Assembly (NCBI GenBank): GCA_016937215.1
Contig: JAFGWI010000327.1
Coordinates: forward strand, 1 to 35,248
From: Spirochaetales bacterium
Lineage (GTDB): Bacteria > Spirochaetota > Spirochaetia > SZUA-6 > JAFGRV01
Direction: 5' to 3'
Length of the DNA: 35,248 bases
The notes under the pieces are model-generated. The model saw only the letters and a program-made list of their open reading frames with translations, was not told the DNA's origin and searched no databases. Below, piece after piece: positions 8,071 through 17,508 of the stretch; the first letter of the stretch is position 1; every line of letters begins with the position of its first letter. The position numbers and the translations under genes were made by a program.

Positions 8071-8772
8071 TCAAATTGAAATATACTTTTGAACCTCAAT
8101 TCCTTCCAGGTTTCCCATATTATCATGCATCACAATTTCCCCATGATCCATAACATAACAAAAGTCTCCAAGCCTGAAAGCCATTTCCATATATTGTTCA
8201 ACTAATATAATAGTAATCTTTTGCTGCTCTTTAATGGCACGTATGGCATACTCAATACTCTGAACGATTGATGGCTGTATGCCCTCGGTTGGTTCATCAA
8301 ATAAAATCAATTTTGGATCAAGTATCAACATACGGGCAATTGCCAGCTGCTGTTGCTGGCCGCCGCTCAAATCACCCCCTTTTCGTTTATACAATTTTTT
8401 GAGTTCTGGAAACATAATAAAAATATCATCAGGTATTTCTTGATTTTTTATGGATCGGGCTGCCAGACCCAAAATTAAGTTTTCATAAACAGTCAAATGG
8501 GGAAAAATTTCTCGCCCCTGGGGAACATAGGCGATACCTCCATGGGCCCTTTTTTCTGTGGGCCATTGAGTAATATTTGCTCCATCATATTCTATGGAAC
8601 CAGATTCAACCTTGATTAAGCCCATCAAGGTTTTTAATAAAGTTGTTTTTCCAACGCCGTTTCTCCCCATCAACGCAACGACCTGCCCCTTATCTGCCTT
8701 TAGAGAAACTTGATGAAGCACCTGAGTAGTACCATAGCCACTAACAATAGAATTAACTTGCAGCAGACTCAT
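8071..8772 (-). CDS. urtE: Urea ABC transporter ATPase UrtE
   Basis: Second nucleotide-binding subunit of the high-affinity urea importer, on the cytoplasmic face of UrtBC. Of 233 residues, Walker A is GRNGVGKTT near 37, the signature is LSGGQQQQLAIAR near 135, and Walker B is LILFDEPTEGIQPSIV near 155. The GIQPSI after Walker B is characteristic of UrtE. The start MSLLQVNSIVSGYG has GGAGGT in front and overlaps urtD by 20 bases. The frame is open further upstream to 8811 but duplicates urtD sequence. The UrtE paralogue LivF is the main alternative, but the urease neighbours settle the substrate. Confidence 0.93.
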   Translation of the reverse strand: MSLLQVNSIVSGYGTTQVLHQVSLKADKGQVVALMGRNGVGKTTLLKTLMGLIKVESGSIEYDGANITQWPTEKRAHGGIAYVPQGREIFPHLTVYENLILGLAARSIKNQEIPDDIFIMFPELKKLYKRKGGDLSGGQQQQLAIARMLILDPKLILFDEPTEGIQPSIVQSIEYAIRAIKEQQKITIILVEQYMEMAFRLGDFCYVMDHGEIVMHDNMGNLEGIEVQKYISI

Positions 8773-9520
8773 GTTTACCTCCATCTCGGCCAAGATACAC
8801 ATCGATAACATAGGGATCCTTTTTTACCTTTTCATAGCTACCATCACTTATCACTCGGCCCTCGTGCAAAACAGTAACAGTGCTTGAGAAACGCTCAACA
8901 AACTTCATATCATGTTCAACAACGATAACCGAACAGTCCTTAGCAATTTTTGTTAAAAGAATCCCGGTTTTATCACGTTCCCCTCCAGTCATGCCTGCCA
9001 CAGGTTCATCTACTAATAACAACTTCGGTTTTTGAATAATTGTTAATCCGATCTCGAGCCATTGTTTTTCACCATGCGCCAATTGAGATGCCAGCCAATT
9101 TCGTTTTTCAGTTAAGCCAACTGTTTCCAAAACTTCATCCACTGTTTCGATCGAACCCTTTTGATTATCGAAAAAGGATGAAAACAACTCTCTGTTTTTG
9201 GGAATTGATAATCTTAAATTTTCTTCCACAGTTAGAGAACCAAATACCGAGGGGGCTTGAAATTTTCTGGAAATTCCCGCTTTGCAAATTTTTGAAGGCT
9301 TCATACGTAGTAAATCAAATTCTTCATTATAAAAAACACGCCCCATATCTGGTTTTGTTTTACCGCAAATCACATCCAGCAATGTTGTTTTTCCAGCACC
9401 ATTAGGTCCAATAAGAAATCTCAATTCTCGCTGTTTAATGAACAAATTAACATTATTCAAAGCCTTAAAACCATCAAAACTGACAGACACCGCTTCCATA
9501 TATAAAACATCATTTTTCAT
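8753..9520 (-). CDS. urtD: Urea ABC transporter ATPase UrtD
   Basis: First ATP-binding subunit of the urea importer, 255 residues. It has Walker A GPNGAGKTTLLDV near residue 38, followed by the Urt-typical CGKTKPDMGRV. The signature LAHGEKQWLEIGL replaces the classical LSGGQ, as is usual in UrtD. Walker B LLLVDEPVAGMT is followed by the H-loop VEHDMKFVERF. The gene overlaps urtC by 11 bases and urtE by 20, which indicates coupled translation. Confidence 0.93.
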   Translation of the reverse strand: MKNDVLYMEAVSVSFDGFKALNNVNLFIKQRELRFLIGPNGAGKTTLLDVICGKTKPDMGRVFYNEEFDLLRMKPSKICKAGISRKFQAPSVFGSLTVEENLRLSIPKNRELFSSFFDNQKGSIETVDEVLETVGLTEKRNWLASQLAHGEKQWLEIGLTIIQKPKLLLVDEPVAGMTGGERDKTGILLTKIAKDCSVIVVEHDMKFVERFSSTVTVLHEGRVISDGSYEKVKKDPYVIDVYLGRDGGKHESAAS

Positions 9521-10607
9521 CCACAGCCTCTTTTCTGGAGACTGGGCTTACTAATGTCTTAATCTTTTCAAATAAACTGCCCAAACCTTTTGGTAGAAAC
9601 ATGACTGATAAAATAAAAATAACGCCAAAAACATACCACCATGCATCGGGAAAAGTTTCACTTAAACTTGTTTTAACAATATTCACCACAAATGCGCCGA
9701 TTATCGCACCCTTAAGAGTCCCTCGTCCTCCAATAGCAACCCAGATTGCAATTTCGACCGATGGTAATATCCCCATAGCAGAAGGATTTATTATCCCAAC
9801 TTGCGGAACAAACAAAGCACCGGCGATTCCCGCAATAGCAGCTGACAATGCATAAATAAAGACTTTATAAGAAACCGGATCATAACCCAAAAATTTCAGC
9901 CTGTTTTCACCTTCTCGAATGGCAATCAGGATTCGTCCTGTTTTTGATTGTATCAATAATTTTGAAAGGAAATAAACCAAAAATAGAATTATCACACTGA
10001 TGATATACAAGGCAATTTTCGTTTCACCCTTGTAAAGCGAGAATCCAGCTATGCTTTCAAATCCGGTTATTCCATTTGTCCCGCCTGTATAGGGTTGCTG
10101 CCCGATAAAGAAAATGGAAAGCGATAAAGCCAGAGCTTGCGTTAAAATTGTAAAATAAACGCCTTTGATACCAGAGCGAAATGCCGGAAATCCGATGACA
10201 AGCGAAAATAAAACCGGCACAACAATAACCATTATTATAGTAAAGGCAAAATTCGAAAAAGGCTCCCAAAACCAGGGCAATTTTGTTAATCCGCTCCATG
10301 TCATAAAATCGGCCAAACCCTGAGCTTGAAAATCAGTTGTTTGTGTTTTTAAGTGCATGGCCATCATATAGGCTCCCAGACTGAAATATACACCATGCCC
10401 AAGGCTGAGAATCCCGGTATAGCCCCATAACAAATCAAGACCAAGGGCTACAATGGCATAGGTGACGAATTTTCCAATCAATGCCAACCTGAACTGGCTC
10501 AATGCCAAAGGCATTGTGAGTGCAAGAATAATGACAAAGGTTGTGGTTACAGGAAATTTTTTGCTAATCGATTTATAAAATTTAATAATATTATCAATAA
10601 TTTTCAT
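9510..10607 (-). CDS. urtC: Urea ABC transporter permease UrtC
   Basis: Inner-membrane permease of the urea importer, 365 residues with about nine hydrophobic segments, in the LivM/UrtC fold. Recognisable elements are YAIVALGLDLLWGYTGILSLGHG, the cytoplasmic loop with GRILIAIREGENRLKFLGYD, and VAIGGRGTLKGAIIGAFVVN. It follows urtB by 9 bases with AGGAG before the ATG. The N-terminus includes a short cytoplasmic stretch before the first helix. Confidence 0.92.
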   Translation of the reverse strand: MKIIDNIIKFYKSISKKFPVTTTFVIILALTMPLALSQFRLALIGKFVTYAIVALGLDLLWGYTGILSLGHGVYFSLGAYMMAMHLKTQTTDFQAQGLADFMTWSGLTKLPWFWEPFSNFAFTIIMVIVVPVLFSLVIGFPAFRSGIKGVYFTILTQALALSLSIFFIGQQPYTGGTNGITGFESIAGFSLYKGETKIALYIISVIILFLVYFLSKLLIQSKTGRILIAIREGENRLKFLGYDPVSYKVFIYALSAAIAGIAGALFVPQVGIINPSAMGILPSVEIAIWVAIGGRGTLKGAIIGAFVVNIVKTSLSETFPDAWWYVFGVIFILSVMFLPKGLGSLFEKIKTLVSPVSRKEAVDEK

Positions 10608-10616
10608 TACAAACTC

Positions 10617-11510
10617 CTAATCCAATGCACGTGATTTAAACGTAACAAAACCCTTTGGTTTTAACTGCAGAAAAAGGATAACCACAATAAATACCAGCAC
10701 TTTTCCCATACTGGAGGTTGTAAAAAACTCGAGAAGAGGGCTGATAATTCCCATCATCAATGCGCCTGCAATCGTTCCCGCCAAACTGCCGACACCACCC
10801 ATAACAACCACCATAAAGGCATCTACAATATAATTCTGGCCAGTAGAAGGACCAATGGACCCTAAAAGACTAACAACACAGCCGGCAAGACCAGCCAGAC
10901 CACATCCGATTGCAAATGTTAATGAATCTACCTTACGGGTCTGGATTCCCATGGAAGCGCCCATGGCCCGATTCTGCATGACAGCCCGCATTTTTAATCC
11001 ATTGGTTGTTTTGTAAATATAAAAATACATGACAGCAATAGCGATAATCGCGATCAGAATAATAAAAATTCTGTTATAGGGAAACTGAATCGTATCTGAT
11101 ATTGATATTCCCCCTTTCAGCCAATCGGGACTTCTAACATCAACATTGGACGCGCCAAAAATATTACGGCTGGCTTGCTGAAAAATCAGACTCAGACCCC
11201 AGGTTACCAAAATGCTCTCATAAGGACGGTTATAAAGATGACGAATAATTGACCGTTCAAGTAGAAACCCCAGACCTGCAGCTATAAAAAATGATGCCGG
11301 TATCGCAAAAATAAAGAAAAAATCACCCCACAAACCATAGGTCAGATTTTGAACAAGATAAACACTATAAGCGCCAAACATCATGAATTCGCCATGGGCA
11401 AAATTGATGATCCCCATAATACCGAAAGTAATACTTAATCCCAGTCCTACCAACAATAATATCGAACTCAAACTTAATCCATTAAACAGCTGCATAACAA
11501 AAGTATCCAT
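10617..11510 (-). CDS. urtB: Urea ABC transporter permease UrtB
   Basis: Inner-membrane permease that partners UrtC, 297 residues, LivH/UrtB type. It contains LLVGLGLSITFGIMGIINFAHGEFMMFGAY, then RPYESILVTWGLSLIFQQASRNIFGASNVDVRSPDWL, which is typical of UrtB. The loop MRAVMQNRAMGASMGIQTRKVDSLTFAIGCGLAGLAGC follows. The start chosen (MDTFVMQLFNG) has AAGGAGA at good spacing, and nine further upstream codons read into the leader. It is separated from urtA by a GC-rich hairpin. Confidence 0.93.
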   Translation of the reverse strand: MDTFVMQLFNGLSLSSILLLVGLGLSITFGIMGIINFAHGEFMMFGAYSVYLVQNLTYGLWGDFFFIFAIPASFFIAAGLGFLLERSIIRHLYNRPYESILVTWGLSLIFQQASRNIFGASNVDVRSPDWLKGGISISDTIQFPYNRIFIILIAIIAIAVMYFYIYKTTNGLKMRAVMQNRAMGASMGIQTRKVDSLTFAIGCGLAGLAGCVVSLLGSIGPSTGQNYIVDAFMVVVMGGVGSLAGTIAGALMMGIISPLLEFFTTSSMGKVLVFIVVILFLQLKPKGFVTFKSRALD

Positions 11511-11537
11511 GGCTTCTCCTTTCGATGATAAAACCAA

Positions 11538-11561
11538 GCCCCGGAAATTTTATTCCGGGGC
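11538..11561 (-). promoter_or_regulatory. GC-rich hairpin between urtA and urtB
   Basis: GCCCCGGAA, a six-base loop, then TTCCGGGGC, followed on the minus strand by TTGGTTTTATC. A strong stem with a weak T-rich tail after the binding-protein gene is the usual arrangement for partial termination or 3'-end protection. It would give more UrtA than membrane subunits. That role is inferred from other ABC import operons. Confidence 0.65.
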
Positions 11562-11574
11562 CATACATTTACAT

Positions 11575-12792
11575 TTATCGAGGACCCATAACACCAGGAG
11601 AAATTACTTTCTGATCAGGAGAAATTAATTCTGGATAAGGATCGGGTTTAACAGGACCATCGGTTGCCCAAACAATTTCAAATTGTCCATCAGACTTCAC
11701 TTTGCCGATTTGAACAATCTTCCATGTATGATTATTCGTAGGCTCGATCTTCACCAATCCTTCAGGGGCCATGTATTCAACACCACGAACAGCTTCACGC
11801 ACCTTTGCGACTTCGTAAGAACCTGCTTTTTTAACTGCTTCTGCCCAAAGGTATACCCCAAAATAACCGGCTTCAATCGGATCGTCCGTTACACGATCAG
11901 CGCCATATTTAGTTTTATAGGCTTTAATAAAGGCATCGTTCTCTGAGCTTTCCATGCTCATGAAATAATTCCACGATGCATAATGACCTGCAATATTTTC
12001 AGCACCAATACCTTTGATTTCTTCCTCAGCTATACTCACGCTCATGACCGGAATTTTATCAGGACCAATTCCAGCAGCCTTTAATTGCTTAAAAAATGCG
12101 ACATTACTGTCTCCGTTCAAGGTATTAAAAATGACATCAGGCTCAGCAGCTAAAATCTTGCTGATAACTGTTGTGTATTCAGTATGGCCAAGAGGAGTAT
12201 ATTCTTCAGCAACCATCTCACCACCTTCAGCCTCAAGTTGAAGTTTGATGATTTTATTGGCCGTGCGAGGAAATACATAATCTGAACCAAGGAGATAAAA
12301 CTTTTTAAAGCCCTTCTCTAGCAGCCAGCTAACAGCAGGCATAATTTGCTGATTAGGAGCAGCGCCGGTGTACACGATATTTTTTGACGCTTCGACCCCC
12401 TCATACTGTACAGGATAAAACAAGAGATGATCCAGGTTTTCAAAGACAGGTTTTACGGCTTTGCGGCTGGCAGATGTCCAGCAACCGAAAACAACATTCA
12501 CCTTATCGACCTCTATCATTTTTGTTGCTTTTTCTGCAAAGGTCGGCCAGTCGGAAGCTCCATCCTCTACAACAGGAACAATTTGCTTGCCTAAAAGACC
12601 ACCAGTTTTATTGATTTCGTCAATAGCCAATAAAGTCGCATCCTTAACCGCCACTTCGCTAATTGACATCGTGCCTGACAGAGAATGTAATACACCAACT
12701 TTTATTACATCATTCTTTTTTTCTGAACAGGAGATGAACATCAAACTGATGCCCAACAAAATCAGGAATGAAATTGATAACATTTTTTTCAT
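11575..12792 (-). CDS. urtA: Urea-binding lipoprotein UrtA
   Basis: Substrate-binding component of the urea importer, 405 residues. The N-terminal 21 residues form a lipoprotein signal ending FISC, with acylated Cys22, so the protein is membrane-anchored in the periplasm. The mature part starts with [16 protein letters not shown] and contains [41 protein letters not shown], and [16 protein letters not shown]. These are hallmark UrtA/FmdD-family segments that separate it from branched-chain amino acid binders. The ATG follows GGAGGTGTTTT. A sigma-54-like promoter sits about 30 bases upstream. It is the first gene of the urt-ure array. Confidence 0.94.
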   Translation of the reverse strand: MKKMLSISFLILLGISLMFISCSEKKNDVIKVGVLHSLSGTMSISEVAVKDATLLAIDEINKTGGLLGKQIVPVVEDGASDWPTFAEKATKMIEVDKVNVVFGCWTSASRKAVKPVFENLDHLLFYPVQYEGVEASKNIVYTGAAPNQQIMPAVSWLLEKGFKKFYLLGSDYVFPRTANKIIKLQLEAEGGEMVAEEYTPLGHTEYTTVISKILAAEPDVIFNTLNGDSNVAFFKQLKAAGIGPDKIPVMSVSIAEEEIKGIGAENIAGHYASWNYFMSMESSENDAFIKAYKTKYGADRVTDDPIEAGYFGVYLWAEAVKKAGSYEVAKVREAVRGVEYMAPEGLVKIEPTNNHTWKIVQIGKVKSDGQFEIVWATDGPVKPDPYPELISPDQKVISPGVMGPR

Positions 12793-13055
12793 AAAACACC
12801 TCCATAATGTTTCTGTTGACTATGCAAAAAACATACCAAGTCATTATTTTGTATCATTTTGATCCAGTTATCCTGACTTATAACAATTTATCATTGGGAA
12901 TTTACATAATTTATGTTTTGATATAATTATTTTATTACAATATTATATTATTACCAAAAAACCAATACATATTAGTATCACTTTCATAATAATCATACAA
13001 TATTGTATAATTATTTGACAATTTTTCACATAATTTACATTTTTTTTGGATCAAC
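12793..13055. other. AT-rich control region upstream of urtA
   Basis: This stretch has no gene. Besides the sigma-54-like promoter it holds two palindromes: ACATAA-T-TTATGT (12904-12916) and ATACAATATTGTAT (12995-13008). They lie about 80 and 170 bases upstream of the -12 element, distances suited to an enhancer-binding activator. They do not match the enteric NtrC consensus, and no activator gene lies in the window. Confidence 0.4.
12823..12838 (-). promoter_or_regulatory. Sigma-54-type promoter of urtA
   Basis: On the minus strand TGGTATGTTTTTTGCA matches TGGCACG-N4-TTGCW with two transitions and exact GG-to-GC spacing. Transcription would begin near 12812, leaving a leader of about 20 bases that carries GGAGGT before the urtA ATG. 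The fit of promoter, leader and gene function (nitrogen uptake) strengthens the call. Confidence 0.65.
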
Positions 13056-13085
13056 GAAAAAAGCTGGAAAACAATTTCCAGCTTT
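13056..13085 (-). terminator. Hairpin with T-run on the minus strand
   Basis: AAAGCTGGAAA, loop TTGT, then TTTCCAGCTTTTTT on the minus strand: an 11-bp perfect stem with a six-T tail. It could be a second terminator for the gene at 13361-14002, insulating the urt promoter that lies downstream. Confidence 0.65.
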
Positions 13086-13264
13086 GAAGGTAAATAGGCG
13101 ATACCGTTAATACAGGTATAGCAGTGATATTCAGTAAAATAAAAAACTGTGAATCAGACACCCCTTAAATAGACGGGTACCATCTCCATTATGCAAGTCT
13201 CTAAAAAAAACTATTACTAAATTGTAGGAAACTAAAAATCTTTCATCCGCCTATGCTTTAGTAT

Positions 13265-13294
13265 AAAAAAAAAGCCCGCTCCGAAAAGCAGGCT
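13265..13294 (-). terminator. Rho-independent terminator of the 13361 gene
   Basis: On the minus strand AGCCTGCT, loop TTTCGG, AGCGGGCT, then a run of about nine T. The stem has one mismatch. It lies 67 bases after the stop of the outer-membrane protein gene and is well placed to end it. Confidence 0.75.
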
Positions 13295-13360
13295 CATCCA
13301 TTATCAATAACATATCTTTTACCAAAGGCTGTGGTATCTCATATGAAAGCCTTTACAACC

Positions 13361-14002
13361 CTATTCCCACTTCACATCATTGTGTTTTTTATGCTTGGAC
13401 CCATCCACAGCAATACCAGCATAAAGAATAGCCTGGAAATTGCCTAAGGGATACTCAAGAAAATTTGTAGCAGGCGGAACCGATAATGTGGGGTTATAAT
13501 TCAGCTTGCTTCCAATCACGAACCCGTCAAAATAAAGAGCAAACCCTGTTGTCACATAGGGAAACACAACAAGATGAGTCAATGCTTCATCTTTATGATA
13601 TATTCCGTAGGTTTCATAATCCTTATCGCAAGGCAATAAAACCCTGCCCGCGCTGCCCAAGCCGACCTGAACAAAGGGATCAGCAATAAATGTACCACCT
13701 AAAAAATGAAAGCTCACATAAAAAACTTCAGTGTAAAAATCAATATTCCATTGTTCGACATCATCTCTGAAAAAATCCGCCAAATATGTCCCGCCAAAAC
13801 CAATATGGTCGTCAATAAGCTCCCAGCCTATTCCCCAAAAGGGATTCTTGCCCTTGTTATAAAAAACATCCCATACTGTATCAAAATCAGGTTCCTGCTC
13901 AAAAGTGTTGGCTGTTGCCAATGTTAAACGCATCGACGTATCAGCCGATACCATCGCTGCAATAACTAACATCATTATAATAAATACATTTCTGGTTTTC
14001 AT
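13361..14002 (-). CDS. Predicted exported beta-rich protein, unknown function
   Basis: A 213-residue product with a clear Sec signal peptide (KTRNVFIIMMLVIAAMVSA, cut before Asp). The mature part alternates hydrophobic and polar residues with many aromatics and glycines, for example WGIGWELIDDHIGFGGTYLADFF, YTEVFYVSFHFLGGTF and VFPYVTTGFALYFDGFVIGSKLNYN. This pattern suits a small outer-membrane beta-barrel. It does not end in the usual terminal aromatic residue, since the last residues are HKKHNDVKWE, so either the barrel ends earlier or it is a periplasmic protein. AAGGAGG precedes the ATG, and a terminator follows. It stands alone. I recognise no named family. Confidence 0.75.
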   Translation of the reverse strand: MKTRNVFIIMMLVIAAMVSADTSMRLTLATANTFEQEPDFDTVWDVFYNKGKNPFWGIGWELIDDHIGFGGTYLADFFRDDVEQWNIDFYTEVFYVSFHFLGGTFIADPFVQVGLGSAGRVLLPCDKDYETYGIYHKDEALTHLVVFPYVTTGFALYFDGFVIGSKLNYNPTLSVPPATNFLEYPLGNFQAILYAGIAVDGSKHKKHNDVKWE

Positions 14003-14424
14003 TATTAACCTCCTTGATCGTTGTTAATAAAACACCTCATAATAAATAAATTGTTACTTCTCAAATCAATTATGATCAAGCCCCCTTCTCCCAAAAAAAT
14101 GATAAAATCACCTTTCCTTTTTTTGTTTTTACAGCTAAGTTTACAGAATAAATTAAAAAACAGTAAAACCAATTACAAAACACAAAGCCCTGAACAATAA
14201 AATAAATGTTTTGATTTTTTTTATAAAGATCAAGATAATATGAGGTACATGATTTCACATTGCAAACAGTACAAGCCGCAAGGTTCTTGTAAAACTGAGA
14301 TTTTGCAAAAACCATGATACATGAGAAAGAGTTTTTATTTTATGGTTACCTGCTTATAGCTGAAGTCAGGACTATTATTATCAGCACAGGTGAATAAGAT
14401 TTTCTTCGATGAAAGTGAGGCCTT
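14003..14424. other. Divergent intergenic region, no gene seen
   Basis: AT-rich spacer between the exported-protein gene (minus) and glgP (plus). Short open frames here lack ribosome sites and protein-like composition. It should hold both promoters, but I found no pair of elements with convincing match and spacing. Confidence 0.4.
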
Positions 14425-16974
14425 ATGAAAATTGAATCCTTTACCGTAAAACCCAAAATCCCTGAAAAGCTGCTTCCCTTACAGGAAATGGCCTACAATC
14501 TCTGGACAAGCTGGAATTATGAGGCCCAAAACCTGTTTATACGGCTCGATTACGATTCCTGGATAAAATCGGAACAAAATCCTGTGAAGCTCCTGGCCCA
14601 GGTGTCTCAGAGCAGGCTGGAAAAAATGGCCAATGACGATTCCTATTTGGCAGCTTTGGACAGAGTCTATCATAATTTTCAAAAATACCTGGCTGATGAT
14701 CGCTGGTACCAGGGGTCCTATGATAACCTGGTAGCCTATTTTTCCATGGAATATGGTCTTGATGTGAGTCTGCCTATTTATTCAGGCGGCCTGGGAGTAC
14801 TTTCAGGTGATCATATGAAAACAGCCTCAGACCTGTGCCTGCCTGTAGTCGGAGTAGGCCTACTCTATCGCCAGGGCTATTTCCGTCAGTATCTGAATCA
14901 GGACGGTTATCAACAGGAATATTATCCTGAATACGATTGGTACAACATGCCTGTTAAGCTCTGCCTTGATAAAAAAAATGACCCCCGGAAAATCTCTGTG
15001 CAAATGGGAGACTCACTGGTATTTGCCCAAATATGGGAAGTCAAGGTGGGTAAAGTATCCATCTATCTTCTTGACACAAATGTTCGGGAAAATAACGACA
15101 TTGACCGCAAACTCACCTCATCACTCTATGCCGGCGACAGAGACACACGAATTCGCCAGGAAATCCTTTTGGGAATAGGCGGCATCAGGGCTCTTCGAAA
15201 ACTCGGCATCTATCCGGCAGTTACCCATATGAACGAAGGCCATTCGGCTTTTCTGGCCCTTGAGCGCATCCGGCAGCTCATGGAAGAAGAAAAACTGAGC
15301 TTTGACGAGGCATTTCAGGTTTGCTGGGCCACTAATATTTTTACGACCCATACTCCTGTTCCGGCAGGGAACGAAAGTTTTGCAATCGAGCTGGTTGAAA
15401 AATACCTGAGAAATTTTATTCACGACCTGGGCATATCCTGGACCGATTTCATGGCTTTAGGCAGGGACAATCCCAAACACGCTCAGGACCCCTTCTGCCT
15501 CACAACCTTTGCTCTCAAATCATCGGCCTATAACAATGGAGTAAGCAAGCTCCATGGAGTCATTTCCCGCAAAATGTGGCAGAACATCTGGTATAAATTG
15601 CCCGAACCGGAAATTCCTATTTCACACATCACCAATGGGGTTCACCCCAAAACATGGCTGTCCCCCAGCATGGCTGATTTGTTTGACAAGTACTTTGGCC
15701 CGCGCTTTACCGAGGAGCCATCCAATCTGGAACTCTGGCAACGCATCGACCGTATCAGTGATGAAGAATTATGGCGCAATCATGAAAGGCGGCGGGAAGA
15801 ACTGGTTGCCTACACACGGGAGAGAATCAAAAAGCAGCTCATGCGCGCCGAGCGTGAGGACTTAGCCAGAGCAAATGCCGATGAAATGCTGTCGCCCTAT
15901 AAATTGACCATCAGCTTTGCCAGGCGCTTTGCCACTTACAAACGGGCCAATCTGCTAATGCGCGATCCGGAACGGCTTATCAGATTACTTTCCGACAAGG
16001 AAAGGCCGATTCAGATTATTTTTGCGGGAAAAGCCCATCCGCTTGACGGTCCGGGTAAGGATATCATCAAGGAAATCTATCATTTTTCCCAGGACCCGCG
16101 GGTTAAGGGAAAAATCCTTTTTATAGAAGACTACGACATGACATTGGCCAAATATCTGACCTCGGGCAGCGACATCTGGCTGAACAATCCGCGACGCCCC
16201 CTTGAAGCCTCAGGCACCAGCGGCATGAAAGCCGCCATGAACGGCGTTATGAATCTGTCGATACTCGACGGATGGTGGGACGAAGCCTATTCTTCAGACT
16301 CAGGCTGGGCCATTGGGCGCGGCGAGGAATATGATGACCACCGCCTTCAGGATGAAATTGAAAGCAAGGCACTCTACGACCTTTTGGAACGTGAGGTCAT
16401 TCCCCTGTTTTATAACCGGGGCAGAGATAATTTGCCACGGGGCTGGATACACATGATGAAAAACTGCATTAAACGGAACGGGGAACAATTTTCATCCAAT
16501 CGCATGCTCCTGGAATATTCCAACAAATACTATTTGCCGGCCCTGGAAAATTTCGCGAACCTTAAGGCAAACAACTATGAAAAAGCGCGAAACCTGACAA
16601 GCTACTTACACCGACTAAAGAGCACATGGAAAAACATCAGGGTCCTTCAGATATGGGCTGATAAGGACACCCTTCTCACAGCAGGAGACACCCTGACTGT
16701 AAAAGCCCAGGTTAACCTCGACACCCTTAAACCCGATGATGTTGTGGTGCAACTCTATTATGGAACCCTTAACTCGCAGGGAGAAATCAATGATGCTCAA
16801 ACAATTGATATGGTAACCCTTAAAAAACTAGAAACTGACGCCTGGGAATATCAGGCGGAAATCCAATGTAACCGCACCGGCCGAAACGGATTCAGTGTAC
16901 GGGTTCTGCCTGAACATGCCGATCTAATTCATTTTTTTATTCCCGGAATGATAAAATGGGTCAAAAACCCATAG
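14425..16974 (+). CDS. glgP: Alpha-glucan (glycogen) phosphorylase
   Basis: Cytoplasmic GT35 enzyme that cleaves alpha-1,4-glucans with phosphate to give glucose 1-phosphate, using pyridoxal phosphate. The 849 residues follow the short bacterial and archaeal type with an N-terminal DUF3417 region (NLWTSWNYEAQNLFIRLD near 25). After that come VAYFSMEYGLDVSLPIYSGGLGVLSGDH near 105, THMNEGHSAFLALER near 265, and FARRFATYKRANLL near 495. EASGTSGMKAAMNG carries the cofactor lysine at about residue 602, followed by DGWWDEAY. The C-terminal 150 residues are an added beta-rich portion (VLQIWADKDTLLTAGDTLTV onward). GTGAGG precedes the ATG, and a terminator follows the stop. It is a single-gene unit with no glycogen-synthesis genes nearby. 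Confidence 0.93.
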   Translation: MKIESFTVKPKIPEKLLPLQEMAYNLWTSWNYEAQNLFIRLDYDSWIKSEQNPVKLLAQVSQSRLEKMANDDSYLAALDRVYHNFQKYLADDRWYQGSYDNLVAYFSMEYGLDVSLPIYSGGLGVLSGDHMKTASDLCLPVVGVGLLYRQGYFRQYLNQDGYQQEYYPEYDWYNMPVKLCLDKKNDPRKISVQMGDSLVFAQIWEVKVGKVSIYLLDTNVRENNDIDRKLTSSLYAGDRDTRIRQEILLGIGGIRALRKLGIYPAVTHMNEGHSAFLALERIRQLMEEEKLSFDEAFQVCWATNIFTTHTPVPAGNESFAIELVEKYLRNFIHDLGISWTDFMALGRDNPKHAQDPFCLTTFALKSSAYNNGVSKLHGVISRKMWQNIWYKLPEPEIPISHITNGVHPKTWLSPSMADLFDKYFGPRFTEEPSNLELWQRIDRISDEELWRNHERRREELVAYTRERIKKQLMRAEREDLARANADEMLSPYKLTISFARRFATYKRANLLMRDPERLIRLLSDKERPIQIIFAGKAHPLDGPGKDIIKEIYHFSQDPRVKGKILFIEDYDMTLAKYLTSGSDIWLNNPRRPLEASGTSGMKAAMNGVMNLSILDGWWDEAYSSDSGWAIGRGEEYDDHRLQDEIESKALYDLLEREVIPLFYNRGRDNLPRGWIHMMKNCIKRNGEQFSSNRMLLEYSNKYYLPALENFANLKANNYEKARNLTSYLHRLKSTWKNIRVLQIWADKDTLLTAGDTLTVKAQVNLDTLKPDDVVVQLYYGTLNSQGEINDAQTIDMVTLKKLETDAWEYQAEIQCNRTGRNGFSVRVLPEHADLIHFFIPGMIKWVKNP

Positions 16975-16990
16975 ATCTTGTTAATCCCAG

Positions 16991-17023
16991 GGAGACCCAC
17001 TTCACAGGGTCTCCTTTTCTTTT
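16991..17023 (+). terminator. Rho-independent terminator of glgP
   Basis: GGAGACCC, 8-base loop, GGGTCTCC, then TTTTCTTTT. The stem starts 16 bases after the glgP stop. Confidence 0.85.
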
Positions 17024-17453
17024 AGCCAAAGCCATCACCCTTCCAAAAACCTTGAGGATTGGAATCAGGACAAAGCCTTTTTTCATAAACCCGCTTCTTA
17101 AAGATCTTTGCCTTTTTGTTACAAAGCAGGCAACATGAAAATAACTCCCTCGACAAGCTCGCCAGCAGAGGATAAATAAGTATAACAAGCATTGATAACA
17201 AGCCCCAAAAGATCCGGATTTTTACACTTACTAAAAAACCACAAATTCACAGACATTTTCAGCAAGATTGAATCAGATGACACTCAACTCTGATCAAGAA
17301 ACAACCGATGATTAATTTAACAGATTAACATCGGGAAATCGGGTCAATCGTTAAACAACAATCATGTTGAAGAAAGCAGAAAAGACAAAGCATAGGGTTT
17401 TAAACAAATAAAATCAGGTTGCTCAGTCAATGATGTACTTCAAAACAAAGATG
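17024..17453. other. Intergenic region, no gene seen
   Basis: Between the glgP terminator and the promoter at 17454. A minus-strand frame of 75 codons (16961-17188) crosses the terminator and lacks a ribosome site, so it is not called. Nothing else structured was found. Confidence 0.4.
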
Positions 17454-17482
17454 TTGACAGGAAATTGATCTAATTATATAGT
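17454..17482 (+). promoter_or_regulatory. Sigma-70-type promoter
   Basis: TTGACA (17454-17459), 17-base spacer, TATAGT (17477-17482), one base from consensus overall. It starts transcription about 20 bases before the cysteine-rich protein gene, whose AAAAGGAGG lies in the leader. Confidence 0.8.
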
Positions 17483-17508
17483 AAATTGAAAAAGAAAAGG
17501 AGGTACCT

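Noticed and set aside
14076..14315. 79-codon minus-strand frame rich in Phe, Tyr and Cys
   Set aside because: AT-rich low-complexity translation in a promoter region, with no ribosome site.
16961..17188. 75-codon minus-strand frame
   Set aside because: It crosses the glgP terminator, lacks a ribosome site and resembles no family I know.
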